Program-made: the position numbers and the translations under genes | Origin: Bradyrhizobium sp. SK17 | Lineage (GTDB): Bacteria; Pseudomonadota; Alphaproteobacteria; Rhizobiales; Xanthobacteraceae | Length of the DNA: 64,000 nt | Direction of reading: 5' to 3' | Assembly (NCBI RefSeq): GCF_002831585.1 | Contig: NZ_CP025113.1 | Span: forward strand, 5,595,001-5,659,000 | Notes under the pieces: generated by a model | Database searches by the model: none | What the model saw: only the letters and a program-made list of their open reading frames with translations | What the model was told of the DNA's origin: nothing | Shown: piece by piece, positions 29,576-36,938 of the stretch | Layout of the letters: every line of letters begins with the position of its first letter | How positions within the stretch are numbered: position 1 is the stretch's first letter

Positions 29576-29950
29576 TCAGGAAAAAGTCGGCGGCGCGCGC
29601 GCTTGCGCGGCGAGACCTGCCCGCGAACCATCGAATTCGCTGGCGAAATCGAGCCAAGCGATGCGACTCGGGACACGTTCAATGGCGCGGGCCGCCACTT
29701 CGGGATGATCGACGGGCGCACCGGTTTGCAGCACGCTGCACGTCGGGCAACAGTCATGAACGCCATGACCGGTCTGGTCGTCCTGCCCGGCTCCGCCATT
29801 GCCATGGCAAATCGTGGCGGCCGCGAGCGGATCCGACATGGCAAGGCTCGCCGCCCAGCAGGCCCCGATCGGCGCGAAAATCTGCACCAGCAGGGCAACC
29901 AGGACTATGGGCAGAAAATTCTTCAGCCGCCGGCGCATTGCAAAACCCAT
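29576..29950 (-). CDS. DUF2946-like small membrane or periplasmic protein, first gene of the copper cluster
   Basis: About 124 residues from an ATG at 29950 (MGFAMRRRLKNFLPIVLVAL), or 29938. A hydrophobic N-terminal helix ending 'APIGACWAASLAMSDP' is followed by 'ICHGNGG', 'HDCCPTCSVLQ' and 'VDHPEV': the Cys/His pattern of DUF2946, often found beside copper genes and TonB receptors. The open frame runs back to 30187, but no RBS or family similarity supports a longer start. No good Shine-Dalgarno is visible, so the start is uncertain. Confidence 0.65.
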   Translation of the reverse strand: MGFAMRRRLKNFLPIVLVALLVQIFAPIGACWAASLAMSDPLAAATICHGNGGAGQDDQTGHGVHDCCPTCSVLQTGAPVDHPEVAARAIERVPSRIAWLDFASEFDGSRAGLAAQARAPPTFS

Positions 29951-30177
29951 CCGGGAGGGAACTAACCACCATGGGCGTCGGAAGTCGAGATCGGCAACGC
30001 TGCCGGTTTCTTCCCCACCGACGGAATCGGCGCGGCGTGGCAGTTGCGTCACGGCGCTTTGCCAATGGCCGTATCCCATTACTCTGCCACGTGTTTTGAA
30101 GCAGACGTCGCAACCGACGGTGGCGCCATCCCAATCATTTCGCAAACTGCTCGAAATTTGAACATTCGTTGCCGAAA
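29951..30177. other. Upstream region of the copper cluster, no gene seen
   Basis: About 230 bases that should contain the promoter and leader of the copper cluster. I see no tRNA, no convincing metal-regulator palindrome and no complete riboswitch core. Confidence 0.4.
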
Positions 30178-30312
30178 ATGATGACAAGCTTGGAAAGATG
30201 GTCTACCAATTCGGGCTCAGGCCAGCCGCGAGGTGTGTCCTGGTGGTCCAAGTCTCGGGAGGAGCCCGACGCGCACAAGCAGCGTCACCCCATTAATCAA
30301 GATCAAATCTAA
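30178..30312 (+). CDS. Possible 44-codon small ORF before a strong terminator
   Basis: Two consecutive ATGs (30178, 30181) open a frame of 44 or 43 codons starting MTSLERWSTNSGSGQPRGVS and rich in Trp, Ser and charged residues; it ends at TAA 30310-30312. A rho-independent terminator on the same strand starts 33 nt later. No signal peptide and no clear RBS are seen. It is not a family I recognise; the transcript may instead be a non-coding RNA. Confidence 0.3.
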   Translation: MMTSLERWSTNSGSGQPRGVSWWSKSREEPDAHKQRHPINQDQI

Positions 30313-30345
30313 TTCTTGGGGCAAATAGGGTCGACACAATTTTTG

Positions 30346-30375
30346 GAGCAGGGCTTGGCGCCCTGCTCTTTTTTT
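30346..30375 (+). terminator. Rho-independent terminator, plus strand
   Basis: Perfect 9-bp stem GAGCAGGGC / GCCCTGCTC with a 5-nt loop (TTGGC) followed by seven T. No recognised plus-strand gene precedes it, which implies a short transcript in 29951-30345. Confidence 0.9.
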
Positions 30376-30401
30376 ATGTGATGATCTTTTATGTGATGAT
30401 C
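30372..30401 (+). repeat. 15-bp perfect tandem duplication before the globin gene
   Basis: TTTTATGTGATGATC occurs twice in direct succession (30372-30386 and 30387-30401), starting in the terminator T-run and ending 10 bp before the globin ATG. It may be a recent slippage duplication or a regulatory direct repeat. Confidence 0.85.
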
Positions 30402-30411
30402 GCATCGAGCA

Positions 30412-30837
30412 ATGACCTCATCATCGAATCCTATCGAGCACAGTTTCGAACTCGCAGCCGCGCGTTGTGATGATCTGACGCCGATCGTCTATCGGCGCCT
30501 GTTTCGCGAACATCCCGAAGCGCAGGCGATGTTTCGCACCGACGGCAGTGAGCCGGTGAAGGGCGCGATGCTCGCGCTGACCATCGAGGCAATCCTCGAT
30601 TTCGTCGGCGAACGCAGCGGACGTTTCCGCCTGATCGAGTGCGAAGTGTCGTCGCACGATGCCTACGGCACGTCGCGCGAACTCTTTCTCGCCTTCTTCG
30701 CCGTAATCGCGGACAGCTTGCGCGAAATTCTCGGCGAGCAATGGTCCGCGGAGATCGATGCTGCGTGGCACAAGGCGCTCGCCGACATCGACGCCGTCGT
30801 GCTGCAGCAGACACATCTCGTGGACAAGAGAGCGTAG
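30412..30837 (+). CDS. Single-domain globin
   Basis: 141 residues of globin type: 'FELAAARCDDLTPIVYRRLF' (helix A/B), 'HPEAQAMF' (C region, Phe), and the proximal region 'CEVSSHDAYGTSRELFLAFF' with His82 as the likely haem ligand, as in flavohaemoglobin-type globins. No reductase domain follows, so it is a single-domain oxygen- or NO-binding protein of the cytoplasm. ATG at 30412 with a weak RBS. The next gene, an ABC-transporter binding protein, begins 88 bp later and is probably unrelated in function. Confidence 0.8.
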   Translation: MTSSSNPIEHSFELAAARCDDLTPIVYRRLFREHPEAQAMFRTDGSEPVKGAMLALTIEAILDFVGERSGRFRLIECEVSSHDAYGTSRELFLAFFAVIADSLREILGEQWSAEIDAAWHKALADIDAVVLQQTHLVDKRA

Positions 30838-30925
30838 CGCCCCCGTTCCGATTGTGACACACTCGCTTTATCCGCGGCGCGTGCAACTGACGCCGACGGT
30901 CAGAAAAAACATGAGGGAGCAAGCA

Positions 30926-31963
30926 ATGCCAAGGACCGACAAGGGGATGGACAAGGCGTCGACGACGCGGCGCGACCTTCTGCAATTGGCAGCGGCAGGT
31001 GGAGCAGCAGCCGGCCTGCTCGGCGGAATGGGCCTGACCACGTCCGCGCTCGCAGCCGAGATGGGACGCTCGGAAAAGCCGCTGAAAGCCGCATTCTCCA
31101 ACGCCGGATTGCAGGCGACGTGGTGCGCGCAGGGCAAACAGGCCGCCGAGTTCTGGGGCAAGCTGTTCAACGTCGAGGTCACCTGGTTCGACGGCCAGCT
31201 CGATGCGGTGAAGCAGCGCGCCGCGATCGACAACATGGCCTCGCAGAAATGGGACTTCGTCGCGATCCAGGCGTTCGGCATCGGTACGCTGACCCAGCCG
31301 GTGCAGAAGATGATCGACGCCGGCACGCCCGTCATCGACATGGACACGCTGATCGCGCCGCTCGATCAGATCAACGTCCATTCGTTCCTCGCGCCCGACA
31401 ACGAGTTCATGGGCGCATCGGTGACGCAGGCGCTGTGCAACGCGATCGGCGGCAAGGGCAAGGTCATCATGACCCAGGGCGCGCTCGGCCACACCGGCGC
31501 GCAGGGCCGCGCCAAGGGTTTCAACTCGGTGGTGAAGCAGTTCCCGAACATCGAGGTGCTGGACACCCAGCCCGCCGACTGGGACGTCTCCAAGACCGCC
31601 CGGCTCTGGGAAACCTACCTGACGAAATATCAGCAGATCGACGCCGCGTTCTTCCACAATGACGACATGGCGCTCGCCGCCTACAACATCATGAAGGCAC
31701 GCAACCGCACCAACATCCTGATCGGCGGCGTCGACGCCATGCCGCCGGCGATCCAGGCAGTCAGCGAAGGCCGCATGTTCGCAACCGTCCGCAACCCGTC
31801 CTGCCGCATCCATGGCGGCGCGATCGTCGCGGGCGTCGCTGCCGTGGTCGGCGGCGAGAAGAGCGGCCAGGGCATTCCGAAGAACGTCGTGACCGACGGT
31901 CCCGTCGTGACCAAGACCAACGCCCCCGGCATGCAGTGGATGGAGGATCACTTCCTGATCTGA
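30926..31963 (+). CDS. Sugar-type ABC transporter substrate-binding protein with Tat signal
   Basis: 345 residues. The start at 30926 follows GAGGGAG; an ATG at 30911 overlaps that RBS. The signal 'STTRRDLLQLAAAGGAAAGL' contains a twin-arginine motif, so export is probably by Tat. The mature protein is of the ribose/xylose-binding (periplasmic-binding type 1) class: 'KLFNVEVTWFDGQLDAVKQR', 'QKMIDAGTPVIDMDT', 'FFHNDDMALAAYNIM'. It is followed at 9 bp by its ATPase and then the permease. The ligand cannot be read from sequence. Confidence 0.88.
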   Translation: MPRTDKGMDKASTTRRDLLQLAAAGGAAAGLLGGMGLTTSALAAEMGRSEKPLKAAFSNAGLQATWCAQGKQAAEFWGKLFNVEVTWFDGQLDAVKQRAAIDNMASQKWDFVAIQAFGIGTLTQPVQKMIDAGTPVIDMDTLIAPLDQINVHSFLAPDNEFMGASVTQALCNAIGGKGKVIMTQGALGHTGAQGRAKGFNSVVKQFPNIEVLDTQPADWDVSKTARLWETYLTKYQQIDAAFFHNDDMALAAYNIMKARNRTNILIGGVDAMPPAIQAVSEGRMFATVRNPSCRIHGGAIVAGVAAVVGGEKSGQGIPKNVVTDGPVVTKTNAPGMQWMEDHFLI

Positions 31964-31972
31964 GCGGGCCGC

Positions 31973-33475
31973 ATGTCGCAGGGACGCTCCCCGATCCTCG
32001 AGTTGAACCAGATCACGAAGGCCTTCGGCGGTGTCGAAGCCCTTCGTGGGGTCGACTTCGCGCTTCACGCCGGCGAGATCCATGGTCTCGTCGGCGAGAA
32101 CGGCGCCGGCAAGAGCACGCTGATGAAGATCATCGCCGGCGTGCATCCGGAGTTCTCCGGCCGCTTCATGCTCGACGGCAAGGAGACCCGCTTCCGCTCC
32201 ACCCGCGACGCCCATGCCGCCGGCATCGGCATGGTGCATCAGGAGCTCAGCGTCGCGCCTGACCTGACCGTCGCAGAGAACGTCTTTCTCGGCAACCAGC
32301 CGACCAACCGCCTCGGCTTCGTGCAATGGCGGCGGATGGCGCGCGAGGCCGGCGAGCAGCTATCGCGATTTGGCATCGACGTCGATCCGATGACCCGGCT
32401 CGGCGACCTGCCGATCGGCTTGCAGCAATTGATCGAGATCGCCCGCGTGCTGTTCTCGGGCGCACGCATCATCATCCTCGACGAGCCGACCTCCGCGCTC
32501 TCCCCGCCCGAGGTCGAACGCCTGTTCGCAACGCTGCACAAGCTGCGCGACCAAGGCACCAGCATCGTCTTCATCTCGCATTTCATCGAAGACATCCTGC
32601 GGGTCTCCGACGTGGTGACCGTGTTCCGCAACGGGCGGAAGATCGCCGAGACGGCGTCCGCGGACACCACCAAGGGCGCGCTGATCGAGGCCATGATCGG
32701 CCGCGGCGGCGCGGCGCTGGAGCACAGCTACACCGACGACCTGATGCTGCCGCAATCGGGCGGCGGCGCGGCAGTGCTGAAGGTCGATCAGCTCTCGCTC
32801 CGCCGCAGCCTGCAAGACGTCTCGTTCGAAGCCCGTTCCGGCGAAGTGCTCGGCATCTACGGCTTCATGGGCTGCGGGCAATTGGAGCTGTCGCGGATCC
32901 TGTTCGGCAAGCTCAAGCCGGATGGCGGCACGCTCGCGGTCGACGGCGCCGTCAAGACATTCCGCAGCACCGCGGCAGCGCGCCGCGCCGGCGTTGCACT
33001 GGTACCCGAGAGCCGCCGCGCCATGCTGTTCCACCAGGAGCCGGTGTTCAAGAACATCTCGATCAGCATCCTCGATCGCATTTCGTCCCTGCTGCTCAAG
33101 CCGGTGCGCGAGCGCGCCATCGCCCAGCATCAGGTCGAGCAATTGCAGATCAGGCCGCCGGTGGTCGGCCTCGATCTCGGCATGCTTTCCGGCGGCAACC
33201 AGCAGAAGGTGGCGCTGGCGAAATGGCTGACCTACCCGCCGCGCCTGCTGGTGCTGTGCGAGCCGACCCGCGGCATGGATGTCGGCGCCAAGAACGACGT
33301 GATCAACATCGTGCGCGACCTGCGCGCCAAGGGACTGGCGATCATCGTGTTGTCGACCGAGCCGGAGACGGTGCTGTCGCTGGCCGACCGGATCCTGGTG
33401 CTCAAGCGCGGCGCGGTGGTGCGCGAATTCGCCGGCGAAGCGGTCAGCAAGGATCGCTTGCTGGAGGCCGCGTAA
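31973..33475 (+). CDS. Sugar-type ABC transporter ATP-binding protein, two ATPase domains
   Basis: 500 residues with two fused nucleotide-binding domains, as in RbsA/XylG. Domain 1 has Walker A GENGAGKS (41-48), Walker B 'ARIIILDEPTSAL' and 'GIGMVHQELSVAPDLTVAEN'. Domain 2 has a degenerate Walker A ('GFMGCGQLELSRIL') and an intact signature 'LSGGNQQKVALAKWL', the usual asymmetry of this family. It sits in the cytoplasm and pairs with the permease 9 bp downstream. Confidence 0.93.
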   Translation: MSQGRSPILELNQITKAFGGVEALRGVDFALHAGEIHGLVGENGAGKSTLMKIIAGVHPEFSGRFMLDGKETRFRSTRDAHAAGIGMVHQELSVAPDLTVAENVFLGNQPTNRLGFVQWRRMAREAGEQLSRFGIDVDPMTRLGDLPIGLQQLIEIARVLFSGARIIILDEPTSALSPPEVERLFATLHKLRDQGTSIVFISHFIEDILRVSDVVTVFRNGRKIAETASADTTKGALIEAMIGRGGAALEHSYTDDLMLPQSGGGAAVLKVDQLSLRRSLQDVSFEARSGEVLGIYGFMGCGQLELSRILFGKLKPDGGTLAVDGAVKTFRSTAAARRAGVALVPESRRAMLFHQEPVFKNISISILDRISSLLLKPVRERAIAQHQVEQLQIRPPVVGLDLGMLSGGNQQKVALAKWLTYPPRLLVLCEPTRGMDVGAKNDVINIVRDLRAKGLAIIVLSTEPETVLSLADRILVLKRGAVVREFAGEAVSKDRLLEAA

Positions 33476-33484
33476 TGGAGATCT

Positions 33485-34522
33485 ATGATGACGAGCAGTG
33501 ACGGCGCGACGGCGCGAGCGGATCACCAGCGGCCGCGTGGACTGGCGCCCTTCCTGCGCTCGCAGATGCGCAACATCGCGCCGTTCCTGACGCTGATCTT
33601 CCTCAGCGCCTTCTTCGCGATCGCAAGCCCGTCGTTTGCGACCATCGACAATCTCGGCAATATCCTCACGCAAGTGTCGGTCACCGGCATCATCGCGGTC
33701 GGCCTGACCTTCGTGATCCTGTGCGCCGAGATCGACCTGTCGATCGCCAGCATCGCCAACGTCACCGGCATCGCGGTGGCGTACTTCACGTTGCAGGAAT
33801 CCTACGTCAACATCGCCAACGTCCCGATGCCGGGTTTTGCCGCGATCCTGCTGGCGCTGGCGCTGTGCGCGCTGCTCGGCCTCGTCAACGCGTTGGGGCT
33901 GACCGTGATCGGCATCCCCTCCTTCATCATGACGCTCGCCATGATGCAGATCGCGGCCGGCGTCTCGGCACTGCTGGTGCGCGGCCAGATCGCCTACAAA
34001 GTGCCGCCGCTGATCACGACGCTCGGCTCGGGCTCGATCGGCGGCATCCCCTGGATCGTGATCGTGGCCGCGGTGATGCTGCTCGGCGGTCATCTGGTGC
34101 TGACCTACACGCGGTTCGGCCGCTACGTCTACATGGTCGGCGGCAATCGCGAGGCCGCGGAATTTGCCGGCCTCAACGTCAAGCTGATCCTCGGCAGCGT
34201 GATGGTGATCTCGGCGGTTTGCTCGGGGATCGGCGGCATGCTCGGTGTCGCCCATTTCGGCAGCGCACAGCAGAACGAGTTCGACACCTATCTGCTGGAT
34301 TCGATCGCAGCCGTGGTGGTCGGCGGCACCAGCCTGTTCGGCGGCCGCGGCGGCATCGGTAACACCATCGTCGGCCTGTTCGTGCTCGGCGTGCTCAACA
34401 ACGGCCTCGACCACGTCAACATCGACAGCTTCCTGAAGATCCTGATCCGCGGCCTGATCCTGCTCGCCGCGCTGATCATCAACGTCTATGCGCAGCGGCT
34501 GCGGGAGCAGACGGCGGAGTAG
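33485..34522 (+). CDS. Sugar-type ABC transporter permease
   Basis: 345 residues with about ten membrane helices and the RbsC/XylH family motifs 'EIDLSIASIANVTGIAVAYF', 'TRFGRYVYMVGGNREAAEFA' and 'LDSIAAVVVGGTSLFGGRGG'. GGAG precedes the start codons at 33485 and 33488. It completes the binding protein-ATPase-permease operon. The next gene, a methylthioribose-kinase-like protein, converges on it across a repeat-bearing gap. Confidence 0.93.
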   Translation: MMTSSDGATARADHQRPRGLAPFLRSQMRNIAPFLTLIFLSAFFAIASPSFATIDNLGNILTQVSVTGIIAVGLTFVILCAEIDLSIASIANVTGIAVAYFTLQESYVNIANVPMPGFAAILLALALCALLGLVNALGLTVIGIPSFIMTLAMMQIAAGVSALLVRGQIAYKVPPLITTLGSGSIGGIPWIVIVAAVMLLGGHLVLTYTRFGRYVYMVGGNREAAEFAGLNVKLILGSVMVISAVCSGIGGMLGVAHFGSAQQNEFDTYLLDSIAAVVVGGTSLFGGRGGIGNTIVGLFVLGVLNNGLDHVNIDSFLKILIRGLILLAALIINVYAQRLREQTAE

Positions 34523-34554
34523 ATTGAGTGAGATGAGCGCGCTGCTTCCCATTC

Positions 34555-34675
34555 GTCGTCCCGGCGAAGGCCGGGACCCATAACCACAGAGTCGAGTTGA
34601 AGGGCAGGCTGTGGCCCCAGCGTCGCACGACAATTCGCTTTGGTGGCAATGGGTCCCGGCCTTCGCCGGGACGAC
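34555..34675. repeat. Inverted pair of CCCGGCGAAGGCCGGG intergenic elements
   Basis: Two 27-bp arms (34555-34581 and 34649-34675) are exact reverse complements, 67 bp apart. Each arm holds its own hairpin CCCGGC-GAAG-GCCGGG. It lies between convergent genes, so it may act as a bidirectional terminator. This type of element is common in Bradyrhizobium and Rhodopseudomonas intergenic DNA as I recall it. Confidence 0.9.
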
Positions 34676-34771
34676 ACTGAAATTCTTGGACGGTCTGTGA
34701 GTCACACATCCGCATTCCCGCGGCATGATCTGTCCGGGCTTTACCTTTCGTTCCGCGCTCTCAAGGCAGAT

Positions 34772-36076
34772 TCACCTCGCGAAATCCGGCTGCCAATTGC
34801 GCAGCTCGCGTGCGGCATAGGTCACCGTGCCGATCGTGGTGAACGCCCCGGTCTCCAGCATCATCCTGCGTGCGAGCTTGAGGCTCCTCGCCTCGCAGAC
34901 AGCGCGCTGCTTCTCGTCGGCAATCCACTCGAAATCGATATTGTGTGCGAGGCCGAGGATGCGCCGGATGGTCTTGGCTGCGGCGAAGCCGACCGTGTCC
35001 TGGAACAGCCGCGCCATGTAGGCCTGCCGCTCCGCCTCCAGCCGGGCAGCACCCGCCTCGCCGGCGAACAGCGACACCGGATAGCCGTCGCCCTTGGCTT
35101 CGCTGCGCCACAGCGCGAGAAACTTTCGCGAGAACTCGCTCCAGACACCCTCGATCGTCTCCAGCAGCCAGGCCTCGAACGACGCTCGCTCGCCCGGCGT
35201 CCGTTCGTGCCCGGCCGAGGCCAGATAGGCCATCAGGAGATTGCTGATCACGGCGCCGATGTCGAAGCCCATCGGGCCATAGAAGGCGAATTCGGGATCG
35301 ATCACCCTGGTCTCGGTTTCGGTGACCATGATCGAGCCGGTATGCAGATCGCCATGCAGCAGCGCCTCGGGGCTCGCCATGAATTTCAGCTTGAGCCTGG
35401 AGACCGCGACATGCAGGTCGAGGTCGTCGCGGAACGCGGCCGCGGTCGCATCGAGATACGGCGCGGTCCAGCGGTTCTGCTCGGCGACGCGGTAGGGATC
35501 GGTGAAGATCAGGTCTTCGGTGATCTTGCAGAGCGCATGGTTGCCGGCGAAGGCCGCGATGCCGTCCTTCTTCTGCGCGGCCGACAGCGCAAGATCGGAC
35601 GAGAAGAACAGCGTCTGCGCCAGGAAGGTCGAGATATCGTCGACGAAGCGCGGATACCGCGTCGCCCCGATCAGCCCCTTGCGCATGATGATGTGCGGCT
35701 CGAGCAACTGCATCGCGGTGAGCGCGAGCGGCTCGTCATGGTGCAGCACCGCCGGCACGAGCTCGGGCACCAGCCGCGCCTGCCGCACCAGCGCCAGATG
35801 CTCGTAATGCGCGCGCGACAGCGGCAGCGGCCAGCTCTCGCCGACCAGCCGCACATAGGGCAGCGCCTGCTTGACGGCGATGCCGCCGGTGCTGCCCTTG
35901 ACGATGAAGACGAGGTTGAGGTTGCCGTCGCCGACCTCGCTGATCGACCAGTCGGCAGGCCGGCCGCCAAGCTGGGCGACGATGGCTGGAAGGCCCGCAA
36001 GATAGTCCCGCAGATCGGCCTCGCGCAGGATTCGATAGTCGCTCTGCCCGGAGCCTGGTTGGGCCTGCAGGTTCAT
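34772..36076 (-). CDS. mtnK: S-methyl-5-thioribose kinase-like protein (MtnK family)
   Basis: 434 residues of the aminoglycoside-phosphotransferase/MtnK fold: 'ISEVGDGNLNLVFIVKGSTG' (nucleotide loop), 'IAVKQALPYVRLVGESWPLP', the catalytic loop 'ALLHGDLHTGSIMV' with Asp, and the metal motif 'VIDPEFAFYGPMGFDIG'. This combination is characteristic of MtnK, which phosphorylates methylthioribose in methionine salvage. No mtnA (isomerase) is in the window. It converges with a sugar-type ABC transporter, so that transporter may import the substrate; this is inference from proximity only. Confidence 0.85.
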   Translation of the reverse strand: MNLQAQPGSGQSDYRILREADLRDYLAGLPAIVAQLGGRPADWSISEVGDGNLNLVFIVKGSTGGIAVKQALPYVRLVGESWPLPLSRAHYEHLALVRQARLVPELVPAVLHHDEPLALTAMQLLEPHIIMRKGLIGATRYPRFVDDISTFLAQTLFFSSDLALSAAQKKDGIAAFAGNHALCKITEDLIFTDPYRVAEQNRWTAPYLDATAAAFRDDLDLHVAVSRLKLKFMASPEALLHGDLHTGSIMVTETETRVIDPEFAFYGPMGFDIGAVISNLLMAYLASAGHERTPGERASFEAWLLETIEGVWSEFSRKFLALWRSEAKGDGYPVSLFAGEAGAARLEAERQAYMARLFQDTVGFAAAKTIRRILGLAHNIDFEWIADEKQRAVCEARSLKLARRMMLETGAFTTIGTVTYAARELRNWQPDFAR

Positions 36077-36152
36077 CGTCGTCTCCTCCGGCGGTTGGCG
36101 AGACGAGGTTGATCCCCGCTCCCGCTATCGGGCCTTTGCGGCCTCTTCTGCG

Positions 36153-36452
36153 TCAGTTGTGAAACTCCGGCATCCCCATCAGCCGCGAGAGCCGGTCGAC
36201 CGAGAGATAGCCGGCATAATAGGCCCACATCCCGATCGTGAAGAATACGGCCGACAGCACCGTGGTCCACAGCAGCTTGCGGCCCATCCGCGCCAGGATC
36301 GGCGCACCGGGATCGGTGCCGGGCGCGCCGACATTGTCCTCGTGCTGGCTGCGAATGCCGAACGGCAGCGTCAGGAACAGCACGAGCCACCACAGGACGA
36401 AGTAAATCGCGAACCCCGTGGAGATCTGGTACGCCGAGATCTGAAAGCCCAT
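36153..36452 (-). CDS. DUF1467 small membrane protein
   Basis: 99 residues: 'STGFAIYFVLWWLVLFLTLP' as first membrane helix, 'GIRSQHEDNVGAPGTDPGAP' as loop, and a second helix 'LLWTTVLSAVFFTIGMWAYY'. This is the DUF1467 pattern, common in alphaproteobacteria next to the methylmalonyl-CoA epimerase gene. The ATG at 36452 lies 4 bp after the mce stop. The function is unknown. Confidence 0.8.
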   Translation of the reverse strand: MGFQISAYQISTGFAIYFVLWWLVLFLTLPFGIRSQHEDNVGAPGTDPGAPILARMGRKLLWTTVLSAVFFTIGMWAYYAGYLSVDRLSRLMGMPEFHN

Positions 36453-36456
36453 GACC

Positions 36457-36861
36457 TCAAGCCTGTTCGATCTCGACCAAGGCGCCGGAAAAATCCTTGG
36501 GGTGGAAGAACAGCACCGGCTTGCCATGCGCGCCGATCTTCGGCTGGCCGTCGCCGAGCACTCGTGCCCCCTCGGCGATCATCCGGTCGCGCGCCGCGAT
36601 GATGTCGGGCACGTCGTAGCAGACGTGGTGGATGCCGCCATCGGCATTGCGCTCGACGAATTTGGCGATCGGCGACGCCTCGCCGAGCGGTTCGATGAAT
36701 TCGATCTTGGTGTTCGGCAGCGTCACGAACACCGTGATCACGCCGTGTTCCGGCAGCGGCACGGCATCGGAGATCTCGGCATTGAAGGCGGTGCCGTAGA
36801 TCTTCGCGGCCTGCTTTGCGTCCTTGACCGCGATCGCGACGTGATTGAGCCGGCCCAGCAT
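36457..36861 (-). CDS. mce: Methylmalonyl-CoA epimerase
   Basis: Interconverts (R)- and (S)-methylmalonyl-CoA in propionyl-CoA use. 134 residues of the glyoxalase/VOC fold: metal ligands fit His7 ('LGRLNHVAIAVKD'), the His pair in 'GGIHHVCYDVPD' and Glu130 near the C-terminus. 'VLFFHPKDFSGALVEIEQ' is the typical end. Downstream of rnj on the same strand, separated by a palindromic repeat. Confidence 0.93.
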   Translation of the reverse strand: MLGRLNHVAIAVKDAKQAAKIYGTAFNAEISDAVPLPEHGVITVFVTLPNTKIEFIEPLGEASPIAKFVERNADGGIHHVCYDVPDIIAARDRMIAEGARVLGDGQPKIGAHGKPVLFFHPKDFSGALVEIEQA

Positions 36862-36880
36862 GCTTCTCTCCCTCTAATTG

Positions 36881-36927
36881 GGCATGACCTTTCCGGAAAA
36901 TCGCTTCGCGCTATTCCGGATCATGCC
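36881..36927. repeat. Palindromic GCATGATCC/CCGGAAAA repeat, copy 1
   Basis: Imperfect palindrome running GGCATGACCTTTCCGGAAAA ... ATTCCGGATCATGCC between rnj and mce. It is related to three other copies in this window (39427, 44541 and 58095). Confidence 0.8.
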
Positions 36928-36938
36928 TCAGCTCCGCG

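Noticed and set aside
29951..30180. Possible cobalamin riboswitch upstream of the TonB receptor cluster
   Set aside because: The minus strand has fragments such as GACGCAACTGCC and GGTGGGGAAGAAACC that recall the core, but the B12-box ending (AGTC-GGA-ACC-GCC order) is absent at the expected place.
30217..30405. Small basic minus-strand ORF across the terminator
   Set aside because: Its N-terminal repeat comes from the 15-bp tandem DNA duplication and its middle from the terminator hairpin; no RBS or family.
30431..32326. Long minus-strand open frame opposite the globin and ABC genes (631 codons)
   Set aside because: It mirrors the GC-rich codon bias of genuine plus-strand genes and encodes low-complexity His/Asp/Arg-rich sequence with no family features.
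32360..34726. Long minus-strand open frame opposite the ABC ATPase and permease (788 codons)
   Set aside because: Same reason: antisense to two well-supported genes, with composition typical of a shadow frame.
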